A DNA stretch of 37,378 bases from Microbacteriaceae bacterium (GCA_947448845.1 CANFOX010000003.1:1-37378); one strand, 5' to 3'. Positions 16,211 through 23,807 are shown, counted from the stretch's first letter. Program-made: numbers and translations. Notes: generated from the sequence alone by a model not told the origin.

Positions 16211-16713
16211 GTTCTAGCTACTTTCGGCCCTGGAGGTCCTGGAGGCCCTGGGCGAGGGTGCGGGCTAGGAGTCCAAGTGGGGGTCGGTGTTGGTTTCGGT
16301 GGGCGCCCACCGCCAGACCCAGACCCAGACCCAGACCCAGACCCAGACCCAGACGATGATCCTGACTGCGTTGCAGAAGGGGTTGGCGTTGCAGAAGGTT
16401 TCGGCTTCGAGGACTTCTTTTTGTGCTTCGTAGCAGGTGCCTTACCGCCTGGCTTAGCGCTGGAACCATCGACCCGATAGTTGTTGCGGTCGAGCGAAAT
16501 GCCCTCGCCAGAGCTAGATGCAGAAGGGCTAGGGTTCACTACGGCACCGTTTGAATCGGGCCCGTTCGCGTTCGGTTGATCATTCGAATGAAGAAAGAAA
16601 CCGGCTCCAATAAATAGTGCTGAACCAAGCGCCGCAGCGCTAACTGCCAAAGCCAAAACTTTAGCCCCAAGAGATTTTCGCTTCTTGGCAGTTTTAGAAA
16701 GATTGCTACCCAT
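16207..16713 (-). CDS. Membrane-anchored Ser/Gly/Pro-rich low-complexity protein
   Basis: About 168 residues with no recognised family. A basic cytoplasmic start (NLSKTAKKRKSLGAK) precedes one membrane helix (about 20-42), so the rest should face outward. The outer part is low complexity: a Lys/Ser/Pro-rich stretch, an SG repeat (SGSGSGSGSGSG) encoded by a DNA hexamer repeat, Pro/Thr/Trp segments, then a short collagen-like PGPPGPPGPK. The track start is 16746; I chose ATG 16713 because AGGTG lies eight bases upstream. The layout suggests a flexible wall-spanning stalk. It sits between another anchored repeat protein and the DUF3048 lipoprotein, with which it overlaps (TTGA), so the three likely act together at the envelope. 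Confidence 0.75.
   Translation of the reverse strand: MGSNLSKTAKKRKSLGAKVLALAVSAAALGSALFIGAGFFLHSNDQPNANGPDSNGAVVNPSPSASSSGEGISLDRNNYRVDGSSAKPGGKAPATKHKKKSSKPKPSATPTPSATQSGSSSGSGSGSGSGSGSGGGRPPKPTPTPTWTPSPHPRPGPPGPPGPKVART
16315..16354. repeat. Tandem AGACCC hexanucleotide repeat, about 6.7 copies
   Basis: Six perfect AGACCC units plus a partial AGAC run without interruption. Read on the minus strand they encode alternating Ser-Gly. As the unit is 6 bp, slippage would change the length of the Ser-Gly linker by two residues per unit and would not alter the frame. Confidence 0.95.
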
Positions 16714-16817
16714 TTTTATTTCACCTAGGTAGTCAAAGTCGCTCAACTTAATTCCTTCACACGTTCAAAGTTTTCAGGCCAACCCCGAACCGAAATTCTA
16801 TCTCAGTTGAACAGAGC

Positions 16818-17420
16818 CTAGTCTCCGTGGTCTTCTGATTCACCGTCGGAGTGACCTGAATCTTCGTGCGAATCGTCACCCGATTCGTGTTCGCCAGAAC
16901 CTGAACCAGCCTGGGTTGAATTGGTGGTGTTGCCAGTGCCCGAGCCAGAACCCGAACCAGCTTGCGTTGAGTTCGTGCTGTTTCCAGAACCCGAACCGTA
17001 CCCACCACTGGCCTGTGTTGCCGAGGTCGTGGTTCCAAAGTTTATTTGAGTGAGCCCCGCGGTGGCCTGCTGGTTCGGCAAAACTGAACCCTGCTTTTGA
17101 GTTGTGCCCGTCGAGAGCACCAAACCCGCCGATGGTGAAAATGCCTGCGAGGGTGAACTCGTTGCGCTTGCCCCAACAGCTGGGGCTTTCCGTGATGGTG
17201 AATCTGCAAAAGCTTCATCATTTGAAATCGGATTCTGCGAATTTGATTCGGCTACGTTGTTGGTAATCAGCAGGTTGCCCGCAAATATGCCACCGGCAAC
17301 CGCTGCCCCGCTGGCTAGGGTGCCTAGCATTCTCGAAAGAGAACTAGGGGTTTTCGAACCTAGACCCGAAACACTCTGATCGTGAGGTGCAAGTTCGACC
17401 ACTTCTTCGTTATCTGGCAT
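16818..17420 (-). CDS. Membrane-anchored Ser/Gly/Asn/Thr-rich repeat protein
   Basis: About 200 residues with no family I recognise. An acidic cytoplasmic start (PDNEEVVELAPHD) leads to one hydrophobic helix (about 33-53: GTLASGAAVAGGIFAG), then an outward Ser/Thr/Ala-rich region. Two repeats of about 18 residues follow (GSGSGNSTNSTQAGSGSG, then GSGTGNTTNSTQAGSGSG), and a very acidic His-containing tail (HESGDDSHEDSGHSD). The tail could bind metal cations, which is speculation from composition. The track start 17498 is wrong: ATG 17420 has a near-perfect AAGGAGG five bases upstream, while the extra 26 residues include non-coding-like sequence. It is the first gene of a minus-strand run with the SG/PPG protein and the DUF3048 lipoprotein. 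Confidence 0.78.
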   Translation of the reverse strand: MPDNEEVVELAPHDQSVSGLGSKTPSSLSRMLGTLASGAAVAGGIFAGNLLITNNVAESNSQNPISNDEAFADSPSRKAPAVGASATSSPSQAFSPSAGLVLSTGTTQKQGSVLPNQQATAGLTQINFGTTTSATQASGGYGSGSGNSTNSTQAGSGSGSGTGNTTNSTQAGSGSGEHESGDDSHEDSGHSDGESEDHGD

Positions 17421-17432
17421 TCCTGCCTCCTT
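17406..17432 (-). promoter_or_regulatory. Strong ribosome binding site fixing the start of the repeat protein
   Basis: On the minus strand AAAGGAGG lies five bases before ATG 17420. It is the best Shine-Dalgarno match in the window and decides against the longer track start at 17498. Confidence 0.8.
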
Positions 17433-17523
17433 TGAAATCAAATCTATTTTGAGTGTATTGAAAACTCGTAGCCAAAAAGGGCACCGATTTAGATTCACAG
17501 TAAATGCACAAATTAAAAGAAGG

Positions 17524-17554
17524 AAAGGCTCGCCTAACTAGCAGGCGAGCCTTT
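17524..17554 (-). terminator. Rho-independent terminator after the carbonic anhydrase gene
   Basis: AAAGGCTCGCC pairs perfectly over 11 bp with GGCGAGCCTTT around a 9-nt loop. On the minus strand it lies 13 bases beyond the carbonic anhydrase stop and is followed by a pyrimidine-rich run (TTTCCTTCTTTTAATTT). It separates that gene from the downstream repeat-protein operon. Confidence 0.85.
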
Positions 17555-17567
17555 CGATTGCGGCTAA

Positions 17568-18269
17568 TTAGCTCAGCGAAACCTTCTTGGTGGCAAGGTC
17601 GTAAACACCATGGGTAATTATGAGTTCGCCCTTATCGAAAGCCTCTTTAAGAATGTCGCTCTGATCGAGAAGTTGAATCGAGCTCTGAACCGAGTTTGCA
17701 CTGACAGCCTCGGCAAGAGTGTGGCCAGCAGGCAAGCCTTTTAGCGCAGGAAGAATGCGCTCGACCAGGCCGGTAACGTGACCGCCAGGCATTACGCCCG
17801 AGGCCAAGGTTGCCTCTGAAGCCTTGACGGCACCGCAAAGACTGTGGCCTAGAACTACGATTACCTGAACGCCAAGGTGCTCAACTGCGTATTCCAAACT
17901 TCCTAGAACGTCATCATCAACAACGTTTCCAGCATTTCTAACAACGAACAGGTTGGCTGGGGTTAGGTCAAATAGTTCATCTGGCTGAACCCGTGAGTCT
18001 GCACAACCAAGCACGGCGGCGATTGGCCATTGACCATCGATTGCCTTTGCACCCTTTGGTGCGTACGACCAGCGAATTGGCTTTCCCTTCGCCCAGCGAA
18101 TGTTTCCGCGACGCAAGAATGCAATCACGCGGCCTGGTTCGATTACCTTGCCATCTGGGCGAGCACCCCAAGCTGCGGCGGATGAGAAAATATTTGGAAT
18201 GAACGCGGCAACAGCAGCCGCCGAAGCGCCAACAATTGCCTTACGACGAGATACTTCTGCTTTCAACAT
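17568..18269 (-). CDS. Beta-class carbonic anhydrase with twin-arginine signal
   Basis: Carbonic anhydrases interconvert CO2 and bicarbonate using zinc. The beta-class zinc ligands are present: Cys89 and Asp91 in CADSR, His142 and Cys145 in GHSLCGA. RNAGNVVDDDVLGSLEYAV is the family core. The N-terminus is not that of a cytosolic enzyme: VSRRKAIVGASAAAVAAF is a twin-arginine (Tat) signal with a hydrophobic core, so the folded zinc enzyme is probably exported and either released or left membrane-bound. I chose ATG 18269 with AGGAA about five bases upstream; the track's TTG five codons earlier lacks support. It is monocistronic, bounded downstream by a good terminator and upstream by the FN3 gene terminator. 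A G5-N3-C5 palindrome lies in its leader. Confidence 0.93.
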   Translation of the reverse strand: MLKAEVSRRKAIVGASAAAVAAFIPNIFSSAAAWGARPDGKVIEPGRVIAFLRRGNIRWAKGKPIRWSYAPKGAKAIDGQWPIAAVLGCADSRVQPDELFDLTPANLFVVRNAGNVVDDDVLGSLEYAVEHLGVQVIVVLGHSLCGAVKASEATLASGVMPGGHVTGLVERILPALKGLPAGHTLAEAVSANSVQSSIQLLDQSDILKEAFDKGELIITHGVYDLATKKVSLS

Positions 18270-18290
18270 ATGTGTTCCTATCAACTATTT

Positions 18291-18303
18291 GGGGGAATCC
18301 CCC
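18291..18303. promoter_or_regulatory. GGGGGAATCCCCC palindrome in carbonic anhydrase leader
   Basis: A perfect 5-bp inverted repeat with a 3-bp centre lies 21 bases upstream of the carbonic anhydrase start. A TATAGG resembling a -10 box lies just upstream of it on the minus strand. It could be an operator or a short leader hairpin; no known factor is assigned. Confidence 0.35.
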
Positions 18304-18360
18304 ACGCCTATAACTTACTAAACCCAAGTTCTATATTTGCCTAACTAACAGTTAAAAAGT

Positions 18361-18398
18361 TAAAAAAAGCCCGAGCCTTTCGGCCCGGGCTTTTTTTG
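18361..18398 (-). terminator. Rho-independent terminator after the FN3/OmpA-like gene
   Basis: On the minus strand AGCCCGGGCC, a GAAA tetraloop, then GGCTCGGGCT form a 10-bp stem (one G-U pair) followed by seven T. It lies just beyond the stop at 18405. The plus-strand version has an A-C mismatch, so the minus strand is the functional direction, although A runs on the other side might allow weak bidirectional use. Confidence 0.92.
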
Positions 18399-18404
18399 TT
18401 GGTT

Positions 18405-20795
18405 CTATAGCGAAACGTTGAAGGTTACTACTACGTTTCTTGCCGATGAAGACGACTTAGCCTTTCCGCTGTTGTTCACAGTGGTGAAGCTGGCGGTTAC
18501 GCCAAGAGTCTTCAGGTAAGCAGCTACTGCCTTGGCACGCGAAGTTGCACGCTTTTTGTCAAGTGCAGTTGCTGAACCATAGGTGTTTGCAATGACGCGA
18601 AGTGCTACTGGGGTCAGGCTGGTGCCGTTTACCAGTTCGCGCAACTTGTGCTTCTCGGTTGAGGTTAGCTTCACAGAACCGAAAGCGAACTTGACCGCCT
18701 TCGAGGTTACAAGAAGTGTTCCGGCCGAGTTGGCGCCAATCGAGGCTGACAGCAAGTTGTTCATAGTTGAAACTGCGTTGAGCTGCAACACGAAGGTTCC
18801 CTTGGCCAGCGAAACTGGAAGTTTAGCGACGAAGCTAACCTTTCCGTTCGCATCGGCAACTGCGCTGCCGATGCTTGTAGCGGTTCCGCTTACATAGAGA
18901 CGAGCACGGCTTCCAGCTTTTAGACCGGTAGCAGAGACCGCAACCTTGTTACCAGCGTAAATAACCAGCTGGTTAGAGGTGTTTAGCGGCAAAGCCAAAC
19001 CAAGGCTGTCAAGAGACTTGAACGTTACCAAGGTTCCTGCGGCGCTGGCGCGGAACACACCGCTGCTGGCGGTAGGAACTGCGATTGCGCCAAGGCTTGA
19101 CTGATTGTCGAGAATCGAAACTGCACCGGCAGAAAGGCTGCTTGGAACCTGATCAAGAGCCGGGGTGCCCAGGCTGTTGGTTGGGGTGACGGTCGAAGCC
19201 GAAACGGTAGCAGTTGAGAAACCGATGTTGGTTTTAGTGCTCACTCGGAAGTAGTAGCCCACAGAGTTTGCCAAACCAGTCACACGAATGCTCGGGTTGG
19301 TTGACGCGGTGTGAACGAAAGTGTTCCAGGTGCTTGAGGTGCTGGCGCGGTATTCAACCTTGTAATCGCTAATGGTTTGACCGTGTAGGTCTGCCGTTAG
19401 CGGTGCGGTCCATCCGAGGTCTACTGCACTGTTGTTTGGCGAACCAATCAAGTTCAGCGGGCCACCAGGAAGCGGATTAGGAGTTACTGCATCTGCGGTT
19501 GAAATACCGGTTTGGTCATCGCCTTCGATGTTCACGGCGCGAACGCGGAACAGGTAGGCGGTGCCATTGGTAAGGCCGGTGATGGTTGCGGTTTCCAGTA
19601 CCGAATTGGTATCAACGGTGGTGTGAGTCGAAGTCCAACTTCCACTACTGGCCAAACGGTAATCAACGTAGTAATTGGTGATCGGCGAACCGCCGTTGCT
19701 TGCCTTAGTCCAGGTAAGTGTTACCTGAGAATCTGCAGGAGTTGCGGTCAGCGCGGTCGACGGAGCTGGGCGAGTTAGCGGAATGACCGGAACAACTAGC
19801 TCACGCACTGCTCCGTAAACGGTGCTTGCCGAAAGCAGGCTTACCGAAATGCGAACGTTGTAAGAAGTGCCTGGCACAAAGTTTGCGCTGCCGAAAACAA
19901 CTGAGCCGCTTACCGGGTAAGTGGTGATGTAGCTGTGTGCAGAAGTCCAAGCTTCAGTGGTTGCTTTGTATTCGATCTTCACTTTACCTGCGGCACTTGG
20001 AAGAATCGTTGGGTCTTCGAAAGCCACGCGAATCTGAGGGGTTCCGAATTCAACACCGTGAACGGTGTCGGCAACAACGCTTTCAACAATGCCAGGAAGC
20101 GTGTTCGCGGCAGGTGTGATGATGTCTGAACGAGGCGAAAGTGCAGAGTAACCAGAGCTGTTCTTGGTCTTCACCGCAAACTGCCAAGTGTGGCCGGTGG
20201 TTACGGTGTAATCGTCGTTGGCTGCAATGCTAGATGCCTCTACATAACCTGGCGAAGCGATTGCCGAGCCGTCTTTGTAAACATAGATGAGCGCTTTTTT
20301 GTAGTCTCCAGCGCTAAGGGCAGTGTCTTGATCCCAAACCAGGTGAACATTCAATCCAGAACCAGTTGTAGTAACAACCGGAGCATCAGCCGGCGCTGAG
20401 GGAACCGTTACAAGTCTTGTGACCCATCCCGACTCGTAGCGAGTGCCGTTGTCTTGGAAAGACTTTACGCGCACGTCGTAAGACAGGTCGTCGGTGAGAC
20501 CCGTGAAGTCTTTGGTGGTAGGCACATTGGCGTTTGCAACATCAGCAGAAGCCAAATCTGGTAGCCAAGTGCTTGAAGTGGTTGCCTTGTACTGAAAAAT
20601 AAGTCCGGTACGGGCAATTGAGCCACTTCCTGCGCCGACGTCAAAGTGCAACGTTCCTGCGTTGTAAGTGGTGGTGTAGGACGGTGTCGGCGGGGTGCCG
20701 TTGGCGGCCTGTGCAGGCGCGGAAACGACAAGCGCCGAGAAAATGGTTGCGACCGCGGCAATGATGCCGGCAACCTTACGTTTTGTCTGAAGCAT
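18405..20795 (-). CDS. Secreted fibronectin type III repeat protein with OmpA-like C-terminus
   Basis: A 796-residue exported protein. Residues 1-31 are a signal peptide ending APAQAA. About five FN3-like beta-sandwich domains of near 100 residues span roughly 32-540, the fourth and fifth clearest (for example TALTATPADSQVTLTWTKAS and ITGLTNGTAYLFRVRAVN). A further region (about 550-690) looks beta-rich. The last 95 residues (KFAFGSVKLTSTEKHKL, then RATSRAKAVAAYLKTLGV) resemble an OmpA-like peptidoglycan-binding domain, which would tether the protein to the wall non-covalently. Some OmpA core residues are degenerate, so that part is tentative. There is no LPxTG motif. Start ATG follows GGGGAG eight bases upstream; a good terminator follows the stop. 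Adhesion or surface-layer function is inference. Confidence 0.88.
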   Translation of the reverse strand: MLQTKRKVAGIIAAVATIFSALVVSAPAQAANGTPPTPSYTTTYNAGTLHFDVGAGSGSIARTGLIFQYKATTSSTWLPDLASADVANANVPTTKDFTGLTDDLSYDVRVKSFQDNGTRYESGWVTRLVTVPSAPADAPVVTTTGSGLNVHLVWDQDTALSAGDYKKALIYVYKDGSAIASPGYVEASSIAANDDYTVTTGHTWQFAVKTKNSSGYSALSPRSDIITPAANTLPGIVESVVADTVHGVEFGTPQIRVAFEDPTILPSAAGKVKIEYKATTEAWTSAHSYITTYPVSGSVVFGSANFVPGTSYNVRISVSLLSASTVYGAVRELVVPVIPLTRPAPSTALTATPADSQVTLTWTKASNGGSPITNYYVDYRLASSGSWTSTHTTVDTNSVLETATITGLTNGTAYLFRVRAVNIEGDDQTGISTADAVTPNPLPGGPLNLIGSPNNSAVDLGWTAPLTADLHGQTISDYKVEYRASTSSTWNTFVHTASTNPSIRVTGLANSVGYYFRVSTKTNIGFSTATVSASTVTPTNSLGTPALDQVPSSLSAGAVSILDNQSSLGAIAVPTASSGVFRASAAGTLVTFKSLDSLGLALPLNTSNQLVIYAGNKVAVSATGLKAGSRARLYVSGTATSIGSAVADANGKVSFVAKLPVSLAKGTFVLQLNAVSTMNNLLSASIGANSAGTLLVTSKAVKFAFGSVKLTSTEKHKLRELVNGTSLTPVALRVIANTYGSATALDKKRATSRAKAVAAYLKTLGVTASFTTVNNSGKAKSSSSARNVVVTFNVSL

Positions 20796-20818
20796 TGAGC
20801 TTCTCCCCTTTCTTAGGT

Positions 20819-20835
20819 GATACCTCTAAGGTATC
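20819..20835. promoter_or_regulatory. GATACC-N5-GGTATC inverted repeat upstream of the FN3 gene
   Basis: A perfect 6-bp inverted repeat with a 5-bp spacer lies 24 bases before the FN3 gene start. It could be an operator or a leader hairpin just upstream of the ribosome binding site. A second repeat, AAAACTT-N6-AAGTTTT, lies at 20868-20887 in the same gap. Confidence 0.35.
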
Positions 20836-20867
20836 GCTAAAGACTGACGTTGGCGAGAATTGTTACG

Positions 20868-20887
20868 AAAACTTGAGGTAAAGTTTT
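20868..20887 (-). other. AT-rich inverted repeat AAAACTT-N6-AAGTTTT
   Basis: A perfect 7-bp dyad sits 5 bases beyond the aldo/keto reductase stop. The stem is AT-rich and no T run follows on the minus strand, so it is a poor terminator; it may instead belong to the FN3 gene promoter region. Confidence 0.3.
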
Positions 20888-20892
20888 GGCGC

Positions 20893-21828
20893 CTAAACGC
20901 CAGCGTCGTCGAGTGCCATGAGTTCGGTGGCGTCGAGCTCAACCTCAACCATGATCGACCTGAGTTGTTCAACAGTTCGGGCGCTGGCAATTGGCACCGC
21001 AACCGTAGGTTGGGCGCGCAGCCAAGCCAATGCAATTGCGGATGGTGTTACCTGGCGAGACGCAGCGATTGACTCGACAACCGCCAAAACCTTGTAGCCC
21101 TTCTCGTTGGCATAACCCTCGGCACCTTGAGATCGTTTAGAGTCAACTGTTACTCCTGGCTGATATTTGCCAGTCAAAAAGCCAGCTGCCAAAGAATAAT
21201 AGGGGATGCCCTGAAGGCCCGTCTCGGCGAGCACCGGGGCGGCATCCGCCTCATATTCAAATCGCGAAACCAAGTTGTATTCGTTTTGCAAAGCCACATA
21301 AGAAGAAAGCCCCAAATCGCGGCTAACGGCGAGCGCCTCTTTCAACCTGGCACCGCTGTAGTTAGAAGCGGCAATGTAGCGAACCTTGCCGGCTTTCACC
21401 AGCGAGTCGAAGGCGGTGAGAGTTTCAACCAGAGAAACGCTTTGGTCGTCGGCGTGTGCGTAGTAAAGGTCTATGTAGTCGGTGTTGAGTCGGCGAAGCG
21501 AGTCGTCTGCCGCAGCAACAATATTGGATGCGGTGAGCCCAGGTCGGCTAGAAAGTTTAGAAACCTTGGTGGCAATAATGATGTCGGCTCGGCGACCTGA
21601 CCGCATGGCCCAGTTGCCAATCACCGACTCGCTTTCACCACCCTGGTTTCCAGGAGCCCACTCAGAGTAAACATCGGCGGTGTCAATGAAGTTGCCGCCG
21701 GCATCAACGAACTCGCTGATTACCTCGTGCGACTGGGCTTCATCGGCGCTCCAGCCAAACACGTTGCCGCCCAAACAAAGGCTGGAAAGTTGAAGGTCGG
21801 TGTTGTTCAGGTTTATGCGTTCGCTCAT
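20893..21828 (-). CDS. Aldo/keto reductase
   Basis: An NADPH-dependent aldo/keto reductase of about 311 residues, a TIM-barrel oxidoreductase acting on aldehydes or ketones in the cytoplasm. The catalytic tetrad is visible: Asp and Tyr in NFIDTADVYSEW, Lys in IIATKVS, His in YYAHADD. The C-terminal cofactor segment is VPIASARTVEQLRS. The closest recognisable type is the YghZ/PdxI-like or general AKR with IDLYYAHADD; substrate cannot be named. The track starts six codons early (MVQNSG). I prefer ATG 21828 (MSERINLNN), which matches the usual short N-terminus. No strong ribosome binding site is seen, so a leaderless start is possible. It is divergent from the GT39 gene, with 95 bp between starts. 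Confidence 0.92.
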   Translation of the reverse strand: MSERINLNNTDLQLSSLCLGGNVFGWSADEAQSHEVISEFVDAGGNFIDTADVYSEWAPGNQGGESESVIGNWAMRSGRRADIIIATKVSKLSSRPGLTASNIVAAADDSLRRLNTDYIDLYYAHADDQSVSLVETLTAFDSLVKAGKVRYIAASNYSGARLKEALAVSRDLGLSSYVALQNEYNLVSRFEYEADAAPVLAETGLQGIPYYSLAAGFLTGKYQPGVTVDSKRSQGAEGYANEKGYKVLAVVESIAASRQVTPSAIALAWLRAQPTVAVPIASARTVEQLRSIMVEVELDATELMALDDAGV

Positions 21829-21923
21829 ACCGCTATTTTGCACCATCTATTGGGTACTAAGACACGGTTTATTTTCAGCGACTATTCAGTAGCTTCACAG
21901 AAATCACTGCCAAGGTTTCACCT

Positions 21924-23807
21924 ATGACTGAACTGATAGCCCGCTTCAAAACCAACCGCAGCTGGAACCTCTCGGTTATTTCACTAGGTGTAATCTCTGG
22001 TGTTCTCTATCTATTCAATCTGGCAGGCGGCCAGCGCTCTGAGTACTACGCGTCAATTGCCGTCAGCATGAGCAAATCGTTCAGTAACTTCTTTTTTGGT
22101 GCTCTCGATGGCGCCGGCAACCTAACCCTCGACAAGATTCCTGGTTCTTACTGGATGCCGGCCATTTTTGTGAAACTCTTCGGCATGAGCACCTGGTCGG
22201 TAAACGCACCTAACGCTATTGCCACGGTTGGGCTGGTGTTGGTGATGGCCTTCACCGCCAAGCGCCTATTTGGCAACACCGCGGGAATAATTGCCGGGGT
22301 GCTCATTGCCGCAACGCCAATAATCACGGCGGTGGCTCGATCGAACCAGCCTGAGACCTTCTTCTTGCTTATGCTCGGTCTGGCGCTGAACCGAGCGGTT
22401 GCAGCCTTTCAAGCAAATAGCCGACGCTCGCTAATTGCCGCTGGCGCATGGATAGCCGCAGCATTTCACATGTACATGATCGAAGCCTGGGCGGTTTGGC
22501 CAGCCCTGATTATTGCTTGGTTCTTCACTGAGCAAAAACTTCTTAAAAAGGTAACCGACCTTGCCATCGCTGGGTCAATCAGCCTAGCTCTCTCGCTGGT
22601 TTGGATAGTTACAGTTTGGCTAATTCCAGCTTCAAACCGCCCCTACATTGGCGGCACCTACCACAACAACCCGTGGGAGATGGTGTTCGGCTATAACGCC
22701 CTGGGCCGCTTCTCGGCTACCTCCGAAGCCAATAGCACCACAGTAACGGGATTGGATTACAGAACTTTCACTCCGCCATTCGGAGGAACCGCAGGCATCG
22801 GCCGCATGTTCAACAACCAGGTTGCGGGCCAGATATCGTGGCTGATTCCGGCCACGGTGGTTGCCATCATCCTGTTGATTTGGATGAAGCAAAACCGAGC
22901 CCTAACTATTTTTCTTGGATCTTGGTTCGCGGTTTTCTTTGCAATGTTTTCGGCAGTGGCAGGAATGCACCAGTTCTATGTGAGTTCGCTCGCAATTCCA
23001 ATGGCGCTTCTGATAGCCATGGCGATTGGCGCCGCCCTAAGGGTTAATAAGCCTTGGCTGCTATTGCTGTTGGCAGCACCAACCGTAATTTGGAGCGCGG
23101 GCATGTCTCAGCTCTACCCCGGTTACTTCACCTCTCTGCCTTATGTGCAGGCAGGGCTGTTGGTTGTGGCAATCGGGTTGATTCTGTTTGCCGGCGAAAA
23201 CGCCCAGAAAAATTGGCAGAAAGTTTTGGTTGCATTTTCAGTTACGGCTGCAATGACCCTAACCCCGCTGGCTTGGTCGGTGGATGTAACCAATCACCCG
23301 AGTTCGATTAACCCAGCCGCCGGCCCAACCGAACTGCAATTCGGTGGCTTCGCCGGTCGCCCCGGCATGGGTGGTCGCCCGGGTGGAAACTTCGGTGGCC
23401 CCGGAATGGGTGGTCGCCCGGGTGGCGCACCTGCCGGTGGGTTTGGCCAACAAGACAACACTGCGCTACTCAAGTACCTTCAGACAAATCGCGGCGAGTT
23501 CAAGTACCTATTGGTTACCTTTGGAGCCCAAACTGCTGCCAGTTTTACCACCGCCACCGGCGACAACATTTTGCCAATTGGCGGTTTTGACGGCCAAGAC
23601 CCATCCCCAACTCTTGCTCAATTCAAGAAAATGGTGAAGGCGGGCGAGATCAAATTCGTCTTAATGGGCGGTCAAGGCCGTGGCCCGGGTGGTCAGACTC
23701 AAACTGGGGTTGGCAGCCAAATTCAAAACTGGGTTACTAGCAACTGCAAGGTTGATGTGAACGCACCGACTGGCGCAGGTCTATACGATTGCTCGCCAAG
23801 CTACTAG
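21924..23807 (+). CDS. GT39/ArnT-like membrane glycosyltransferase with glycine-rich segment
   Basis: A 627-residue membrane protein with about 11-12 helices, of the GT39 (ArnT/PMT-like) GT-C superfamily common in Actinobacteria. The first outer loop carries the typical acidic motif region: GGQRSEYYASIAVSMSKS and GNLTLDKIPGSYWMPA, where relatives usually have DKPPL; an acidic residue here is the likely catalytic base. A glycine-rich, Arg/Pro-containing segment (around 475-515, GRPGMGGRPGGNFGG) precedes a soluble C-terminal domain (about 515-627). Such proteins use polyprenyl-phosphate sugars to modify cell-envelope targets; the substrate is unknown. AAGG lies eight bases before ATG. Its stop overlaps the convergent DUF4287 gene through CTAG. 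Confidence 0.88.
   Translation: MTELIARFKTNRSWNLSVISLGVISGVLYLFNLAGGQRSEYYASIAVSMSKSFSNFFFGALDGAGNLTLDKIPGSYWMPAIFVKLFGMSTWSVNAPNAIATVGLVLVMAFTAKRLFGNTAGIIAGVLIAATPIITAVARSNQPETFFLLMLGLALNRAVAAFQANSRRSLIAAGAWIAAAFHMYMIEAWAVWPALIIAWFFTEQKLLKKVTDLAIAGSISLALSLVWIVTVWLIPASNRPYIGGTYHNNPWEMVFGYNALGRFSATSEANSTTVTGLDYRTFTPPFGGTAGIGRMFNNQVAGQISWLIPATVVAIILLIWMKQNRALTIFLGSWFAVFFAMFSAVAGMHQFYVSSLAIPMALLIAMAIGAALRVNKPWLLLLLAAPTVIWSAGMSQLYPGYFTSLPYVQAGLLVVAIGLILFAGENAQKNWQKVLVAFSVTAAMTLTPLAWSVDVTNHPSSINPAAGPTELQFGGFAGRPGMGGRPGGNFGGPGMGGRPGGAPAGGFGQQDNTALLKYLQTNRGEFKYLLVTFGAQTAASFTTATGDNILPIGGFDGQDPSPTLAQFKKMVKAGEIKFVLMGGQGRGPGGQTQTGVGSQIQNWVTSNCKVDVNAPTGAGLYDCSPSY
23360..23425 (+). repeat. Two 27-bp near-identical repeats encoding the Gly-rich segment
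   Basis: CCCCGGCATGGGTGG... and CCCCGGAATGGGTGG... recur at a 39-bp period with a single mismatch over 27 bp, encoding PGMGGRPGG twice. The period is 13 codons, so copy changes would keep the frame. Confidence 0.85.

Noticed and set aside
16207-16290. True collagen-like protein
   Set aside because: Only about three G-P-P type triplets are present; too few for a triple helix.
16315-16354. Hexamer repeat as a CRISPR or origin iteron
   Set aside because: Short perfect tandem units in frame inside a coding sequence that yield a Ser-Gly linker.
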